A stretch of 64,000 nucleotides of DNA from Microbacterium nymphoidis (GTDB lineage: Bacteria; Actinomycetota; Actinomycetes; Actinomycetales; Microbacteriaceae): assembly GCF_021044885.1 (NCBI RefSeq), contig NZ_JAJNOD010000005.1, forward strand, positions 62,001-126,000, given 5' to 3'. The notes below the pieces were generated by a model. That model ran no database searches, was not told the DNA's origin, and worked only from the letters and a program-made list of their open reading frames with translations. The position numbers and the translations under genes were made by a program. Below, one piece after another: positions 52,926-61,319 of this stretch; position 1 is the stretch's first letter; the number at the start of each line of letters is the position of its first letter.

Positions 52926-54646
52926 GCGGCACCCGCTCCGACCGCGCCCGCGTGCGCTGGTATGGCGTGATCGACGATCCGAACCCGCTCGTCAAGCAGC
53001 TCCCCACCATCGGGGCGGTCCTCGTCGCGCTGCTGCTGGTGCTGTCGATCCCCGGAATCGAGTTCAGCAACGCGCTGCTGGCGCTGATCGGGGTCGGCGT
53101 CGTGGCGGTGGCCACTGCGGGGGCCGCCGTGCTCAGCCGGCGCAGCGTGTCCGACGGGTGGTGGGTGCTCGCGATCCCGATGGTGGACATCCTCGCCATC
53201 GGCCTGTTCCGCGCCGGCACTGGCGGGACGACGTCCCTGTTCGGATCGCTCGTGCTCCTGCCCGTCGTGTGGCTGGCTGCCACTCCGGGGCGTCGTCACG
53301 TCTACATCGTCGCGGTGCTCACCTCCATCGCCCTCCTCATGCCCTACTTCGCGTCGCCGCCGAGCAACACGGTGGACTGGCTGCGCGGTGTGATCTCCCC
53401 CCTGGTCTTCGCGGCCGTCGCCGCAGTCGTCAACGAGCTGTCGCGCCAGCAGCGCCGGCAACTGCGCCGATCGGAGCGTCTGGTCACCGAGCGCACCCGC
53501 GCCCTGCGGGAGAACCAGGAGATCGTGCTGCGGCTGCGCGAATCGGAGCAGCGCTATCGAGGTCTCCTGGACTCCTACCAGAGCCTGTGGGCATCCATCA
53601 CCGCCCAGGCGATGATCGCCACCGACCCCGAGGGAATCGTGGTCTCGTGGAACCCCGGCGCGCGCCGCCTGCTGGGCCACACCGAAGAGGAGGCGCTCGA
53701 CGGGGTGAGCATCGAGCGGTTCTTCCCGGCGGGGTCGCTCGGGGGTTTCACGGGCATCGCCTCGGAGTCTCCTGTGACGGCGCTGTTCGCGATGGTCGAT
53801 GCGGGTGCGGAGGTTGACGGCGACATCGACGCGATCACCGCGAGCGGCTCGGTGTTCCCGGCCCGCCTCACCGCCACGCCGCGTCGCGATGGAGCCGGCC
53901 GGCACATCGGGTACCTCCTCGTGCTCAGCGATGAGACCCGCACCGCCGAGATCGCGCGGATGAAGGACGAGTTCGTCGGAATGATCTCGCACGAGCTGCG
54001 CACCCCGTTGAGCTCGATCGTCGGATTCCTGGACCTCCTGCAGACCGACCCGGCAAGCCCGCTCACCGACGAGCAGCTCGGATTCGTGGAGGTGATCGAG
54101 CGCAACGCGCAGCGGCTGCTCAAGCTGGTCGGGGATCTGCTGTTCACCGCTCAGGTGGAATCCGGGCGGTTCCCCGTCGAGCGCACCAGCATCGACCTGG
54201 GAAGCGTGGTCCGCTCCGCGGTCGCGTCCGCAGGTCCGCAGGCCGTGCGCGACGGCATCGAGCTGCACTCGGACGTGCCGGACGAGCCGGTGATCATCTC
54301 CGGTGACGCGGGGCGCCTCGGACAGGCGGTCGACAATCTGCTCTCCAACGCGCTGAAGTTCACGCGCGCGGGCGGGTCGGTGACCGTTGAGGTCGACTCC
54401 GACGCCGAAGCCACGGTGGTGCGTGTGCGCGACACCGGCATGGGCATCCCGCTCGACGAGCAGAAGAAGCTGTTCACCCGGTTCTTCCGCGCCTCCACGG
54501 CCACCCGCAACGCGGTTCCCGGTGTCGGGCTCGGGCTCACGATCACGCGCGCGATCGTGCTGGCCCACGGCGGCGAGATGAGCGTGACGAGCGAGGAGGG
54601 CGTCGGCACCGAGTTCCGCATCCGTCTTCCCCGCACGTCCCGCTGA
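52922..54646 (+). CDS. membrane PAS sensor histidine kinase
   Basis: A 574-residue kinase: five or six transmembrane helices (about 27-170), a coiled linker, PAS domain (about 220-340, MIATDPEGIVVSWNPGARRL), HisKA with His357 in MISHELRTPLSSIVGFLDLL, and HATPase_c with N box NLLSNALKFTRAGG, G1 DTGMGIPL and G2 GVGLGLTITRA. The membrane part suggests sensing in the membrane or outside. GTG start overlaps the receiver stop. It ends the operon, so it is coexpressed with both receivers. Confidence 0.93.
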   Translation: MSGTRSDRARVRWYGVIDDPNPLVKQLPTIGAVLVALLLVLSIPGIEFSNALLALIGVGVVAVATAGAAVLSRRSVSDGWWVLAIPMVDILAIGLFRAGTGGTTSLFGSLVLLPVVWLAATPGRRHVYIVAVLTSIALLMPYFASPPSNTVDWLRGVISPLVFAAVAAVVNELSRQQRRQLRRSERLVTERTRALRENQEIVLRLRESEQRYRGLLDSYQSLWASITAQAMIATDPEGIVVSWNPGARRLLGHTEEEALDGVSIERFFPAGSLGGFTGIASESPVTALFAMVDAGAEVDGDIDAITASGSVFPARLTATPRRDGAGRHIGYLLVLSDETRTAEIARMKDEFVGMISHELRTPLSSIVGFLDLLQTDPASPLTDEQLGFVEVIERNAQRLLKLVGDLLFTAQVESGRFPVERTSIDLGSVVRSAVASAGPQAVRDGIELHSDVPDEPVIISGDAGRLGQAVDNLLSNALKFTRAGGSVTVEVDSDAEATVVRVRDTGMGIPLDEQKKLFTRFFRASTATRNAVPGVGLGLTITRAIVLAHGGEMSVTSEEGVGTEFRIRLPRTSR

Positions 54647-54750
54647 CCGCGACCCTGCGGCCCGTGTGACCCGCGACGCTTCCTTCCGGGGGCCAGAATC
54701 CCCGTAACGCCGGGATCCTCACCCGGGGACGGAAGTCCCACGGTGCCGAA

Positions 54751-54756
54751 TAGGGT
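54751..54756 (+). promoter_or_regulatory. -10 element of MATE gene
   Basis: TAGGGT, 6 bases before the GTG at 54763; leaderless pattern. Confidence 0.45.
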
Positions 54757-54762
54757 GGATCC

Positions 54763-56079
54763 GTGGCAGACACCCTCAATCGCGACATCCTGAGACTGGC
54801 TCTGCCCGCGCTCGGCGCCCTCATCGCCGAGCCGATGTTCCTCATCGTCGACTCCGCGCTCGTCGGCCACCTCGGCACCACTCCGCTCGCCGGACTCGGC
54901 ATCGCCTCCGCCGTGCTGCAGACCATCGTCGGTCTCATGGTGTTCCTCGCCTACTCCACCACCCCGGCGGTGGCGCGCCGATTCGGATCCGGCGACATGC
55001 GCTCGGCGGTCTCGGTCGGCATCGACGGCATGTGGCTGGCTCTCGGCCTGGGTGCGATCCTCGCGTTGATCGGCTACGGCGCCACCCCGTTCCTGGTTCA
55101 GTTGTTCGGTCCGACCGAGGCGGTGGCCCATCAGGCGGAGCAGTACCTGGGCATCTCGATGTGGGGCCTTCCGGCGATGCTCATCGTCTTCGCCGCCACC
55201 GGCCTGCTGCGCGGCATGCAGAACACCCTCATCACGCTGTGGATCGCCGGCGGCGGGTTCGCGCTGAACGCCCTGCTGAACGCCCTGTTCATCTACGGCT
55301 TCGGCTGGGGCATCGGCGGCTCGGCCTTCGGCACCGTGGTGGCGCAGTGGACCATGGTGGTGGCCTATGTGCTGATCGCTGCCCGGCTGGCCAAGCAGCA
55401 CGGCGCCTCCCGGCGCCCGCAGCGTGAGGGCGTCCGCGGATCGGCGCGCTCCGGGGGATGGCTGTTCCTGCGGAGCCTGAGCCTGCGTGTCGCCCTTCTG
55501 GCAACCGTGGCCGTGATCACCGGTATCGGCACCGAGGAGCTTGCCGGTTATCAGGTGGTCTTCACGATCTTCTCCACCGCGGCGTTCGCCCTCGATGCCC
55601 TTGCCATCGCGGCACAGGCGCTCGTCGGCAAGCAACTCGGCGTGGGCGATCGGCGGGCGACCCAGGCGGTGCTTCGCCGCCTCCTCGGATGGGGTCTGTG
55701 GTTCGGCGTCATCGTGGGCGTCGTCATCGGCGCGCTCTCGGGCGTGATCGGCCTGCTCTTCACGGGCGACGCCGCCCTCGCCTCGCTGATCCAGCCCGCG
55801 CTCATCGTGCTGGCCGTCTCGCAGCCGATATGCGCGATCGTGTTCGTCCTCGACGGCATCCTCATCGGCGCGGGGGACGCGCGCTATCTGGCCGTGGCCG
55901 GGGTTCTGAACCTGGTGCCCATGGTGCCCGCCCTCGTCCTGGTCAGCGTGACGAGTCCGGCGGACGCCGCAGGGCTCGCGTGGGTGTCGGTCTGCTTCTT
56001 CGGCGTGTACATGATCGCGCGACTGCTCACGCTGGGCTGGCGCATCCGCGGCACGCAGTGGATGAACGCTCCGGTCTGA
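54763..56079 (+). CDS. MATE-family efflux transporter (DinF-like)
   Basis: A 438-residue twelve-helix MATE transporter of the DinF branch: helix-1 motif LPALGALIAEPMFLIVDSALVGH, GLGIASAVLQTIVGLMVF, and in the second half TAAFALDALAIAAQALVGKQLG. DinF-like members export drugs, bile salts or oxidised compounds using H+ or Na+. GTG start supported by a -10 hexamer 6 bases ahead. The gene ends just before a 19-base hairpin. Confidence 0.9.
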   Translation: MADTLNRDILRLALPALGALIAEPMFLIVDSALVGHLGTTPLAGLGIASAVLQTIVGLMVFLAYSTTPAVARRFGSGDMRSAVSVGIDGMWLALGLGAILALIGYGATPFLVQLFGPTEAVAHQAEQYLGISMWGLPAMLIVFAATGLLRGMQNTLITLWIAGGGFALNALLNALFIYGFGWGIGGSAFGTVVAQWTMVVAYVLIAARLAKQHGASRRPQREGVRGSARSGGWLFLRSLSLRVALLATVAVITGIGTEELAGYQVVFTIFSTAAFALDALAIAAQALVGKQLGVGDRRATQAVLRRLLGWGLWFGVIVGVVIGALSGVIGLLFTGDAALASLIQPALIVLAVSQPICAIVFVLDGILIGAGDARYLAVAGVLNLVPMVPALVLVSVTSPADAAGLAWVSVCFFGVYMIARLLTLGWRIRGTQWMNAPV

Positions 56080-56084
56080 TCGAT

Positions 56085-56138
56085 GAAAGATCAGAAACGC
56101 ACCGCGCGCGCGGCTCGGAGGTGCGTTTTCCATCTTTC
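56085..56138. terminator. long hairpin after MATE gene
   Basis: Left arm 56085-56103 (GAAAGATCAGAAACGCACC) and right arm 56120-56138 pair over 19 bases with two mismatches; G+C-rich loop. Core GAAA-CGCACC/GGTGCG-TTTTCC matches the hairpin at 21590. Confidence 0.65.
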
Positions 56139-56193
56139 CCCGGCGCTCGGCGACCTCGGGGCGGGTCGGCGGCGTTCGCGCGGCGCAGCGGGT

Positions 56194-56199
56194 TAGCGT
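56194..56199 (+). promoter_or_regulatory. -10 element of lipoprotein gene
   Basis: TAGCGT, 6 bases before the ATG at 56206; leaderless pattern. Confidence 0.5.
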
Positions 56200-56205
56200 G
56201 GCAGC

Positions 56206-56706
56206 ATGCGCCGCACCCTCGCCTTCGCAGCCCTCGCTCTCGCCGCGATCGGCATGGTGGGATGCACCGCGACCGCGGAGTCGGACAACAGCGCGCAGAC
56301 CACGAGCACGCGGGTGCCGACTCCGGATCCCGTGATGACGGCGACGGCGCCGCCGTCACTGGATCAGATCGATCTGTCCTACTGGTCCGCGCAGGTCTTT
56401 GGCGCGGAGACGCCGCTCTGGCGCAAGGACGAGGTGCTCGCGCCAGGGCACGATGAAGAAGCCGACGTCACCGGCGGCGACGACGCCCGGGTCGACATCG
56501 CCTGCACCGGGTTCGGCGCGGCCACCGTCACCGTCGTCGTCACCTCGGCGGGCACTGCCGCCGCGCCGGAGTCGCTGACGTGCTCGCCCAATCTCGACCC
56601 CGAGGCGGCCGTGCTGAGCATCGACGTGGTCGGCGGCACAACCACCACCGTCGCGATGTCCGCCAGCGCCGAAGCCGGCGTGGCGATGCAGTCCGTCGCG
56701 CGCTGA
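56206..56706 (+). CDS. small lipoprotein of unknown function
   Basis: A 166-residue exported lipoprotein: signal with lipobox IGMVGC (Cys about 20), Ser/Thr-rich linker, and a small beta-rich domain with two Cys (VDIACTGFGAATVTV and SLTCSPNLD) that could pair. No recognised family. TAGCGT 6 bases ahead supports the ATG. The gene sits between a MATE transporter and a convergent RNA methyltransferase. Confidence 0.72.
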   Translation: MRRTLAFAALALAAIGMVGCTATAESDNSAQTTSTRVPTPDPVMTATAPPSLDQIDLSYWSAQVFGAETPLWRKDEVLAPGHDEEADVTGGDDARVDIACTGFGAATVTVVVTSAGTAAAPESLTCSPNLDPEAAVLSIDVVGGTTTTVAMSASAEAGVAMQSVAR

Positions 56707-56734
56707 CGCGGTCTGCGCGCACCAGGTCAGGGAC

Positions 56735-57355
56735 TCAGTCCGCGTAGCGTCGGCACCACTCGTACATCACGACGGCGGCGGCAGCGCTGGCGTTGATGGA
56801 TCGCGTCGATCCGTACTGGGTGATCTCGATGAATCCGTCCGCGCCCGCCAGGGCCTCCGGCGACAGGCCGGGTCCTTCCTGCCCGAACAGCAGGACGCAT
56901 GCCTCCGGCAGTTCGGCGTGATTCACCGGCTGAGCGTCGCCGACGTTGTCCACGGCGATCACGGGGAGTTTCTCGGCACGCGCCCAGCTGAGGAACGAGG
57001 CGACGTCTTCGTGATGCACGACGTGCTGGTAGCGATCGGTGACCATCGCGCCCCGACGGTTCCAGCGACGGCGACCGATGATGTGCACCGTGTCGGCGAG
57101 GAAAGCGTTGGCGCTGCGCACGATGGAGCCGATGTTCATGTCGTGCTGCCAGTTCTCGATTGCCACGTGGAACGGGTGGCGGCGGGTGTCGAGGTCCGCC
57201 ACGATGGCCGCCATGCTCCAGTACCGGTAGCGGTCGATCACGTTGCGGGTGTCGCCCTCGCGCAGGAGCTCCGGGTCGTACCAGGGGTCGGTCGGCCAGT
57301 CCCCCGTCCAGGGCCCCACACCGTACGTGCTCTGTTCGGCAGTCTCCTCGCTCAC
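56735..57355 (-). CDS. TrmH/SpoU-family RNA methyltransferase
   Basis: A 206-residue SPOUT 2'-O-ribose methyltransferase. Signature motifs: motif 1 NWQHDMNIGSIVRSANAFLA (N and R near residue 70), motif 2 VLLFGQEGPGLSPEAL, motif 3 IEITQYGSTRSINASAAAAV. It methylates a tRNA or rRNA ribose using SAM; the exact site is not predictable. The GTG is preceded by TACCGT at exactly 6 bases, the leaderless pattern. It diverges from mntH. Confidence 0.9.
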   Translation of the reverse strand: MSEETAEQSTYGVGPWTGDWPTDPWYDPELLREGDTRNVIDRYRYWSMAAIVADLDTRRHPFHVAIENWQHDMNIGSIVRSANAFLADTVHIIGRRRWNRRGAMVTDRYQHVVHHEDVASFLSWARAEKLPVIAVDNVGDAQPVNHAELPEACVLLFGQEGPGLSPEALAGADGFIEITQYGSTRSINASAAAAVVMYEWCRRYAD

Positions 57356-57361
57356 CCCTCA

Positions 57362-57367
57362 ACGGTA
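57362..57367 (-). promoter_or_regulatory. -10 element of TrmH-family gene
   Basis: TACCGT on the minus strand, 6 bases before the GTG; leaderless pattern. Confidence 0.5.
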
Positions 57368-57381
57368 GTCGGCCCCAGACC

Positions 57382-57444
57382 GTTTCATTGCGCGCGAATG
57401 GCTCCATCGCGGGCCGGATAGGGACCTTTCGCGCGCAATGAAAC
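57382..57444. repeat. 17-bp perfect palindrome, GCGCGAATGG family
   Basis: GTTTCATTGCGCGCGAA (57382-57398) pairs perfectly with 57428-57444 across 29 bases. It lies between divergent genes, so it is not a simple terminator. Same arm as at 36560 and 62579. Confidence 0.75.
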
Positions 57445-57463
57445 ACGTCGGTGCCATCTGGAC

Positions 57464-57513
57464 TTTTCGGCATGCCTAAATATCTGGCGTAGAGTTTTCG
57501 GTATGCCGAAAAC
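57464..57513 (+). promoter_or_regulatory. two metalloregulator (DtxR/MntR-type) palindromes at mntH
   Basis: Box 1, TTTTCGGCATGCCTAAATAT (57464-57483), has core GGCATGCC. Box 2, GTTTTCGGTATGCCGAAAAC (57494-57513), has perfect 8-bp arms and contains the mntH ATG (57503-57505). TAGAGT (57490-57495), 7 bases before the ATG, is the likely -10. Either box bound would block transcription. Confidence 0.7.
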
Positions 57514-58747
57514 TCTCGACGCTCCCCCCACCCGAGTCCCCCGCTCCGGCTGGCTGCTGGGCCCCGCACTGGTGGCCGGCATCGCCTACCTGGACCCCGG
57601 CAACGTCGCAAGCAACATGTCCGCCGGCGCCGAGTACGGCTTCCTGCTGGTGTGGGTCGTGGTGCTGGCGAACCTGATGGCGTGGCTCGTGCAGTACCTG
57701 TCCGCGAAGCTCGGGATCGTCACGGGTCAGAGCCTCGCCGAGCTCATCGGCGCACGCATGCGGAACCGGCCCGCGCGCATCGTCTACTGGTTGCAAGCCG
57801 AGCTCGTCGTGATGGCCACCGACATCGCCGAGGTGATCGGCGGCGCCGTGGCCCTCCACCTGCTGTTCGGGGTGCCGCTCGTGCTGGGCGGGCTGATCAC
57901 GGGAGTCGTGTCCCTCGGCCTGCTGATGCTGGCGTCGCGGCGCGGCATCCGTCCGTTCCAGCGCGTGATGATCGGGATGGTGGTGATCATCGCGATCGGC
58001 TTCAGCGCGGGAATGCTGCTCGCGCCACCCGACGCCGGTGACGTTCTCGGTGGCCTGGTGCCGCGTTTCGAGGGAAGCGGCTCCGTCCTCCTGGCGGCGT
58101 CGATTCTCGGGGCCACGGTCATGCCGCACGCGATCTACGCCCACTCCGCTCTGGTCCGGGACCGGTTCGGAGCCGACGACGGCACCCGGCCGCCCGTGGG
58201 ACGGCTGCTGCGGGCCACGCGATGGGATGTGTCGATCGCGATGATCGCTGCGGGAAGCGTCAACCTCTGCATGCTGCTGCTCGCCGCGACCCACCTCCCC
58301 GGCGTGGCGGGTACCGACACGATCGAGGGCGCGCACGCGGCACTCGGCTCGGCCATGGGACCGGTGATCGCCACGCTGTTCGCCGTGGGACTGCTCGCCT
58401 CGGGGCTCGCGTCCACATCGGTCGGGGCGTACGCCGGTGCCGACGTGATGCACGGCCTGCTGAAGGTGGACGTCCCGGTGCTGCTGCGCCGTGCGGTCAC
58501 GCTGATCCCGGCGATCATCGTGCTGGGTCTCGACGTGGATCCCACCTTTGCGCTGGTGCTCAGCCAGGTGGTGCTCTCCTTCGGCATCCCGTTCGCGGTG
58601 ATCCCGCTGGTGCGCCTGACCGCGCGCCGCGACGTGATGGGTGCGCAGCGCAACCACGTCATCACCAGTACGCTGGGGCTCCTCGTGGCGGCGGCGCTGA
58701 TCGTGCTGAACGTGATGCTGCTCTGGCTGACCTTCACCGGCGGATGA
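57503..58747 (+). CDS. mntH: MntH Nramp-family manganese transporter
   Basis: A 414-residue Nramp transporter with eleven helices. Metal-binding DPGN (31-34) in helix 1 and MPH (207-209) in helix 6 are both intact, as in Mn2+/H+ importers. The start is fixed by a -10 hexamer 7 bases ahead and the ATG lies inside a palindromic operator, so expression is very likely repressed by a metal-loaded DtxR-family protein; one is encoded at 62656. Convergence with no neighbour; a small membrane gene follows. Confidence 0.95.
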   Translation: MPKTLDAPPTRVPRSGWLLGPALVAGIAYLDPGNVASNMSAGAEYGFLLVWVVVLANLMAWLVQYLSAKLGIVTGQSLAELIGARMRNRPARIVYWLQAELVVMATDIAEVIGGAVALHLLFGVPLVLGGLITGVVSLGLLMLASRRGIRPFQRVMIGMVVIIAIGFSAGMLLAPPDAGDVLGGLVPRFEGSGSVLLAASILGATVMPHAIYAHSALVRDRFGADDGTRPPVGRLLRATRWDVSIAMIAAGSVNLCMLLLAATHLPGVAGTDTIEGAHAALGSAMGPVIATLFAVGLLASGLASTSVGAYAGADVMHGLLKVDVPVLLRRAVTLIPAIIVLGLDVDPTFALVLSQVVLSFGIPFAVIPLVRLTARRDVMGAQRNHVITSTLGLLVAAALIVLNVMLLWLTFTGG

Positions 58748-58787
58748 CCGGTTCTCGAACCGGCGCAGAACCTGATTGACTGGAGTC

Positions 58788-59405
58788 ATGCGTCGGTCGC
58801 CGCTTCCCCGGATCGCACGCGGCTCGTCCGCGGCGTTCATCGCGACCTTCACCGCGCTCGTCTCCCACGTGGCCGCCGGCGGCGCTATGCCCGCTGCGAC
58901 GGGTCTGATCGTGCCCCTTCTGCTCTCCGCGGCGGTGTGCATCCTGCTCGCGGGCCGGCGGCTCTCCGCCGTCCGGCTGAGCGTAGCGGTGCTGATCAGC
59001 CAGGGGATCTTCCACGTGCTGTTCGTGCTGGGCGCCGACCCGCTGATCGTCGGCCACCTGCACGGCGCTGAGCTCACTGCAGCCATGAGCGCGGCCGCCG
59101 CTTCGTCCACGACGACCATCGTGCCGACCACGGCCGCGATGTGGATGGGTCACGCGGTCGCGGCGGCTCTCACCATCACCGCCCTGCACCGGGGCGAGAG
59201 CGCGGTCCGATCCGGCCTCGCCCTGGTGCGGGAGATCGTCGCAGCCTCCGCGCGCCGCATGCGACTGCTCCTCGGTGCCATCGCCACCCGACGTCCGGTG
59301 CGCACGACGATCCCCGCTCCGCGCCGGATCGTGCCGCGCCCGGCTCCCCTGCTGCGATCTGTCCGCCGGCGCGGCCCGCCGCTCGCGCCTTTCGCCGTTT
59401 CCTGA
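58788..59405 (+). CDS. His-containing membrane protein near copper genes
   Basis: A 205-residue membrane protein with five transmembrane helices (about 15-35, 40-58, 65-85, 90-108, 115-137) and a very basic tail (about 150-205, many Arg/Pro). Several His and Met sit in or next to the helices (LVSHVAAGGAMP, GIFHVLFVLG, VGHLHGAELT, MWMGHAVAA), as in proteins that carry heme or copper. GGAG precedes the ATG at 58788. Its place upstream of copC is suggestive; no family was recognised. Confidence 0.6.
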   Translation: MRRSPLPRIARGSSAAFIATFTALVSHVAAGGAMPAATGLIVPLLLSAAVCILLAGRRLSAVRLSVAVLISQGIFHVLFVLGADPLIVGHLHGAELTAAMSAAAASSTTTIVPTTAAMWMGHAVAAALTITALHRGESAVRSGLALVREIVAASARRMRLLLGAIATRRPVRTTIPAPRRIVPRPAPLLRSVRRRGPPLAPFAVS

Positions 59406-59991
59406 GCGCACACCGCAGTGTGACTCTGCGCCGTGGCGCCCGACCACCTCGTGGCGCGGCACTCTGACGCACCGGCGGATGCCGGCTCCGCGCGTGAGCG
59501 CTCCGCGAAACGGAGGGCCGCGCACGGGGCGCCGCCGGCGAGTGAGCGCACGAGACGACGTTTCGCGCAGATCGTGTCGCCCACACGAGACGGCCTCGGG
59601 CTCCCGAGCACGCAGGCCTGACGCGTGTGCCGTTCACGGAGCTCGCGATCCGTCGCGGTGTGCGGGACGAGATTCGTGGTGTGCCATGCAGGTCTCGCTC
59701 ACGGGATGAGACCCGGAAGTCTCGCCCGCCGGACACGGAACGCATAGCTCACCCGCGGCGCACGGAACGCATGTCGGTTCGCGCCGGCTCCCGCCGACGT
59801 CTGCGACACGTTCGCGTGTCCGCGGATGCTGCGTGGGGCCGGTGCCCGGCGTCTCCGTCTCACCGCGCAAGTCCGGAAACCCCTCACGACAACGCAGTGC
59901 GCGAGCGTCACGTTCACGCTCACGCCACCTCTTCATCGCGCCTCCGCGCGCACCGACTCCGCCGGCTCTCCGGCACGACCGAAAGGCCCCC
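59406..59991. other. intergenic stretch before copper operon
   Basis: Nothing coding is supported. ACGGAACGCAT occurs at 59735-59745 and 59762-59772. CGCGAAACG (59504-59512) and CGTTTCGCG (59559-59567) form a loose inverted repeat. The promoter of copC must lie near the right end but is not obvious. Confidence 0.5.
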
Positions 59992-60726
59992 ATGTCCACC
60001 ACGTCCCCAGCCCGCTCCCGCCGGCACGTACGGCGAACGGCGGTGATGGCCGCCATCCTCGCGCTGCTCACCGTGTTCGCGCTGCCGACGGCGGCGTCCG
60101 CGCACGACCAGCTGATCTCCTCGGACCCCGCGGCTGACGCACAGCTCGACACCGCTCCGACCACCGTCACCCTCGAGTTCTCCGCCGCCATCATGACCAC
60201 AGGTCTCGCGATGACCGTGGTGGATGCCGACGGTACGGATCACCTCGCCGATGCACCCATCGCAGACGGCACCACCGTGACCGCGACCCTCGACGCCCTC
60301 CCGGTCGGTGGGTATCAGGTGCGGTGGCGCGTGGTCTCCAGCGATGGGCACCCGATCAGCGGATACATCCCCTTCACCGTGGGGGATGCCGAACCGCTGC
60401 CGGTGCCTACCGCCGGGGAGGAGACCGCCTCCGACGGAGACACCGCAACCACGGACGACGACGAGACCATCACCACGGCCAGCACCGACTCCGCCGCGGG
60501 CTCCGACTCGGGTTCGGACGATCCGGCTGTGCTGCGCACCGTCCTGATCGGCGCCGCGGGCGCAATCGTCGCGGTCGGCGTGCTCGTCGTGATCGTCGTC
60601 CTCAATCGGCGCTCGCGCCGCGGGGATGACGCCCGCGACGACTCCACCACCGACACCACCTCGACCACTGACACCACCTCCACCACCTCCACCACAGACA
60701 CCACTGACGAAAAGGCACACTCGTGA
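59992..60726 (+). CDS. copC: CopC-domain copper-binding protein, membrane-anchored
   Basis: A 244-residue exported protein: signal peptide cleaved after ASA so that the mature chain begins with His38 (HDQLISSDPA), a Cu(II) ligand of CopC; a CopC beta sandwich to about 135 with a second ligand His120 in SSDGHPISG; an acidic/Thr linker; one transmembrane helix (about 180-203) and a Thr-rich tail (DTTSTTDTTSTTSTTDTT). It binds copper outside the cell. GAAAGG precedes the ATG. The stop overlaps the start of the PCuAC gene. Confidence 0.88.
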   Translation: MSTTSPARSRRHVRRTAVMAAILALLTVFALPTAASAHDQLISSDPAADAQLDTAPTTVTLEFSAAIMTTGLAMTVVDADGTDHLADAPIADGTTVTATLDALPVGGYQVRWRVVSSDGHPISGYIPFTVGDAEPLPVPTAGEETASDGDTATTDDDETITTASTDSAAGSDSGSDDPAVLRTVLIGAAGAIVAVGVLVVIVVLNRRSRRGDDARDDSTTDTTSTTDTTSTTSTTDTTDEKAHS

Positions 60727-61319
60727 ACATCTCCTCCCGCAGCGCTCTGATCACCGCCGGAGCGCTCGTCCTCTCTCTCGGCCTCGCCGGTTGCGCAGGC
60801 TCCGCCGACGCCGCCGCTCCCTCGGGCGGTGTGACCGCCGGCACCGCGTCAGAGGCGACAGCACCTCTCGCCCTGACCGATGCCTGGGCCAAGGCCGCGA
60901 AGGTGGGCGATATGACCGCCGCATTCGGCACGCTCACCAACGACGGCGACACCGATCTGACCGTCACGTCCGCCACCGTGGAGCTCGCGGGCACGGCCGC
61001 CGCGTCCGAGATCGAACTGCACGAGACCGTGATGGACGCCTCGGGGACCATGACGATGCGCCCGGTGGACGGCGGATTCACCGTGCCCGCACACGGTTCG
61101 CTCACCCTGGAGCCGGGCGGAAACCACATCATGCTGATGGGTCTGGCGTCCGACCTCGTCGCGGGTGACGAAGTGTCCATCACCCTCACCCTCACCGATG
61201 GATCGACGCTGTCGGTGACGGCGCCGGTGAAGGACTTCACAGGAGCCAATGAGACCTACGGGGGCGACGACATGAGCGGAATGGACCACGGCGAGCACAC
61301 TTCGGATCCCACGCCATGA
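60723..61319 (+). CDS. PCuAC-type copper chaperone lipoprotein
   Basis: A 198-residue lipoprotein (lipobox GLAGC, Cys about 24) with a PCuAC domain. The Cu(I) motif H(M)x10Mx21HxM is recognisable as His100, Met110/Met112, His135 and Met137 (ELHETVMDASGTMTMRPVDG, GGNHIMLMGL). The C-terminus DMSGMDHGEHTSD may bind further copper. It carries copper to cuproproteins outside the cell. GTG start overlaps the copC stop (GTGA). Confidence 0.9.
   Translation: MNISSRSALITAGALVLSLGLAGCAGSADAAAPSGGVTAGTASEATAPLALTDAWAKAAKVGDMTAAFGTLTNDGDTDLTVTSATVELAGTAAASEIELHETVMDASGTMTMRPVDGGFTVPAHGSLTLEPGGNHIMLMGLASDLVAGDEVSITLTLTDGSTLSVTAPVKDFTGANETYGGDDMSGMDHGEHTSDPTP

Noticed and set aside
54660-54750. Hairpin after the histidine kinase gene
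   Set aside because: CTTCC...GGAAG ends are suggestive, but the inner arms do not pair well enough to call.
59634-60200. Cys-rich minus-strand frame with repeated CVPC motifs before copC
   Set aside because: It overlaps the copC signal-peptide region antisense and arises from the repeated ACGGAACGCAT DNA; no start signal.
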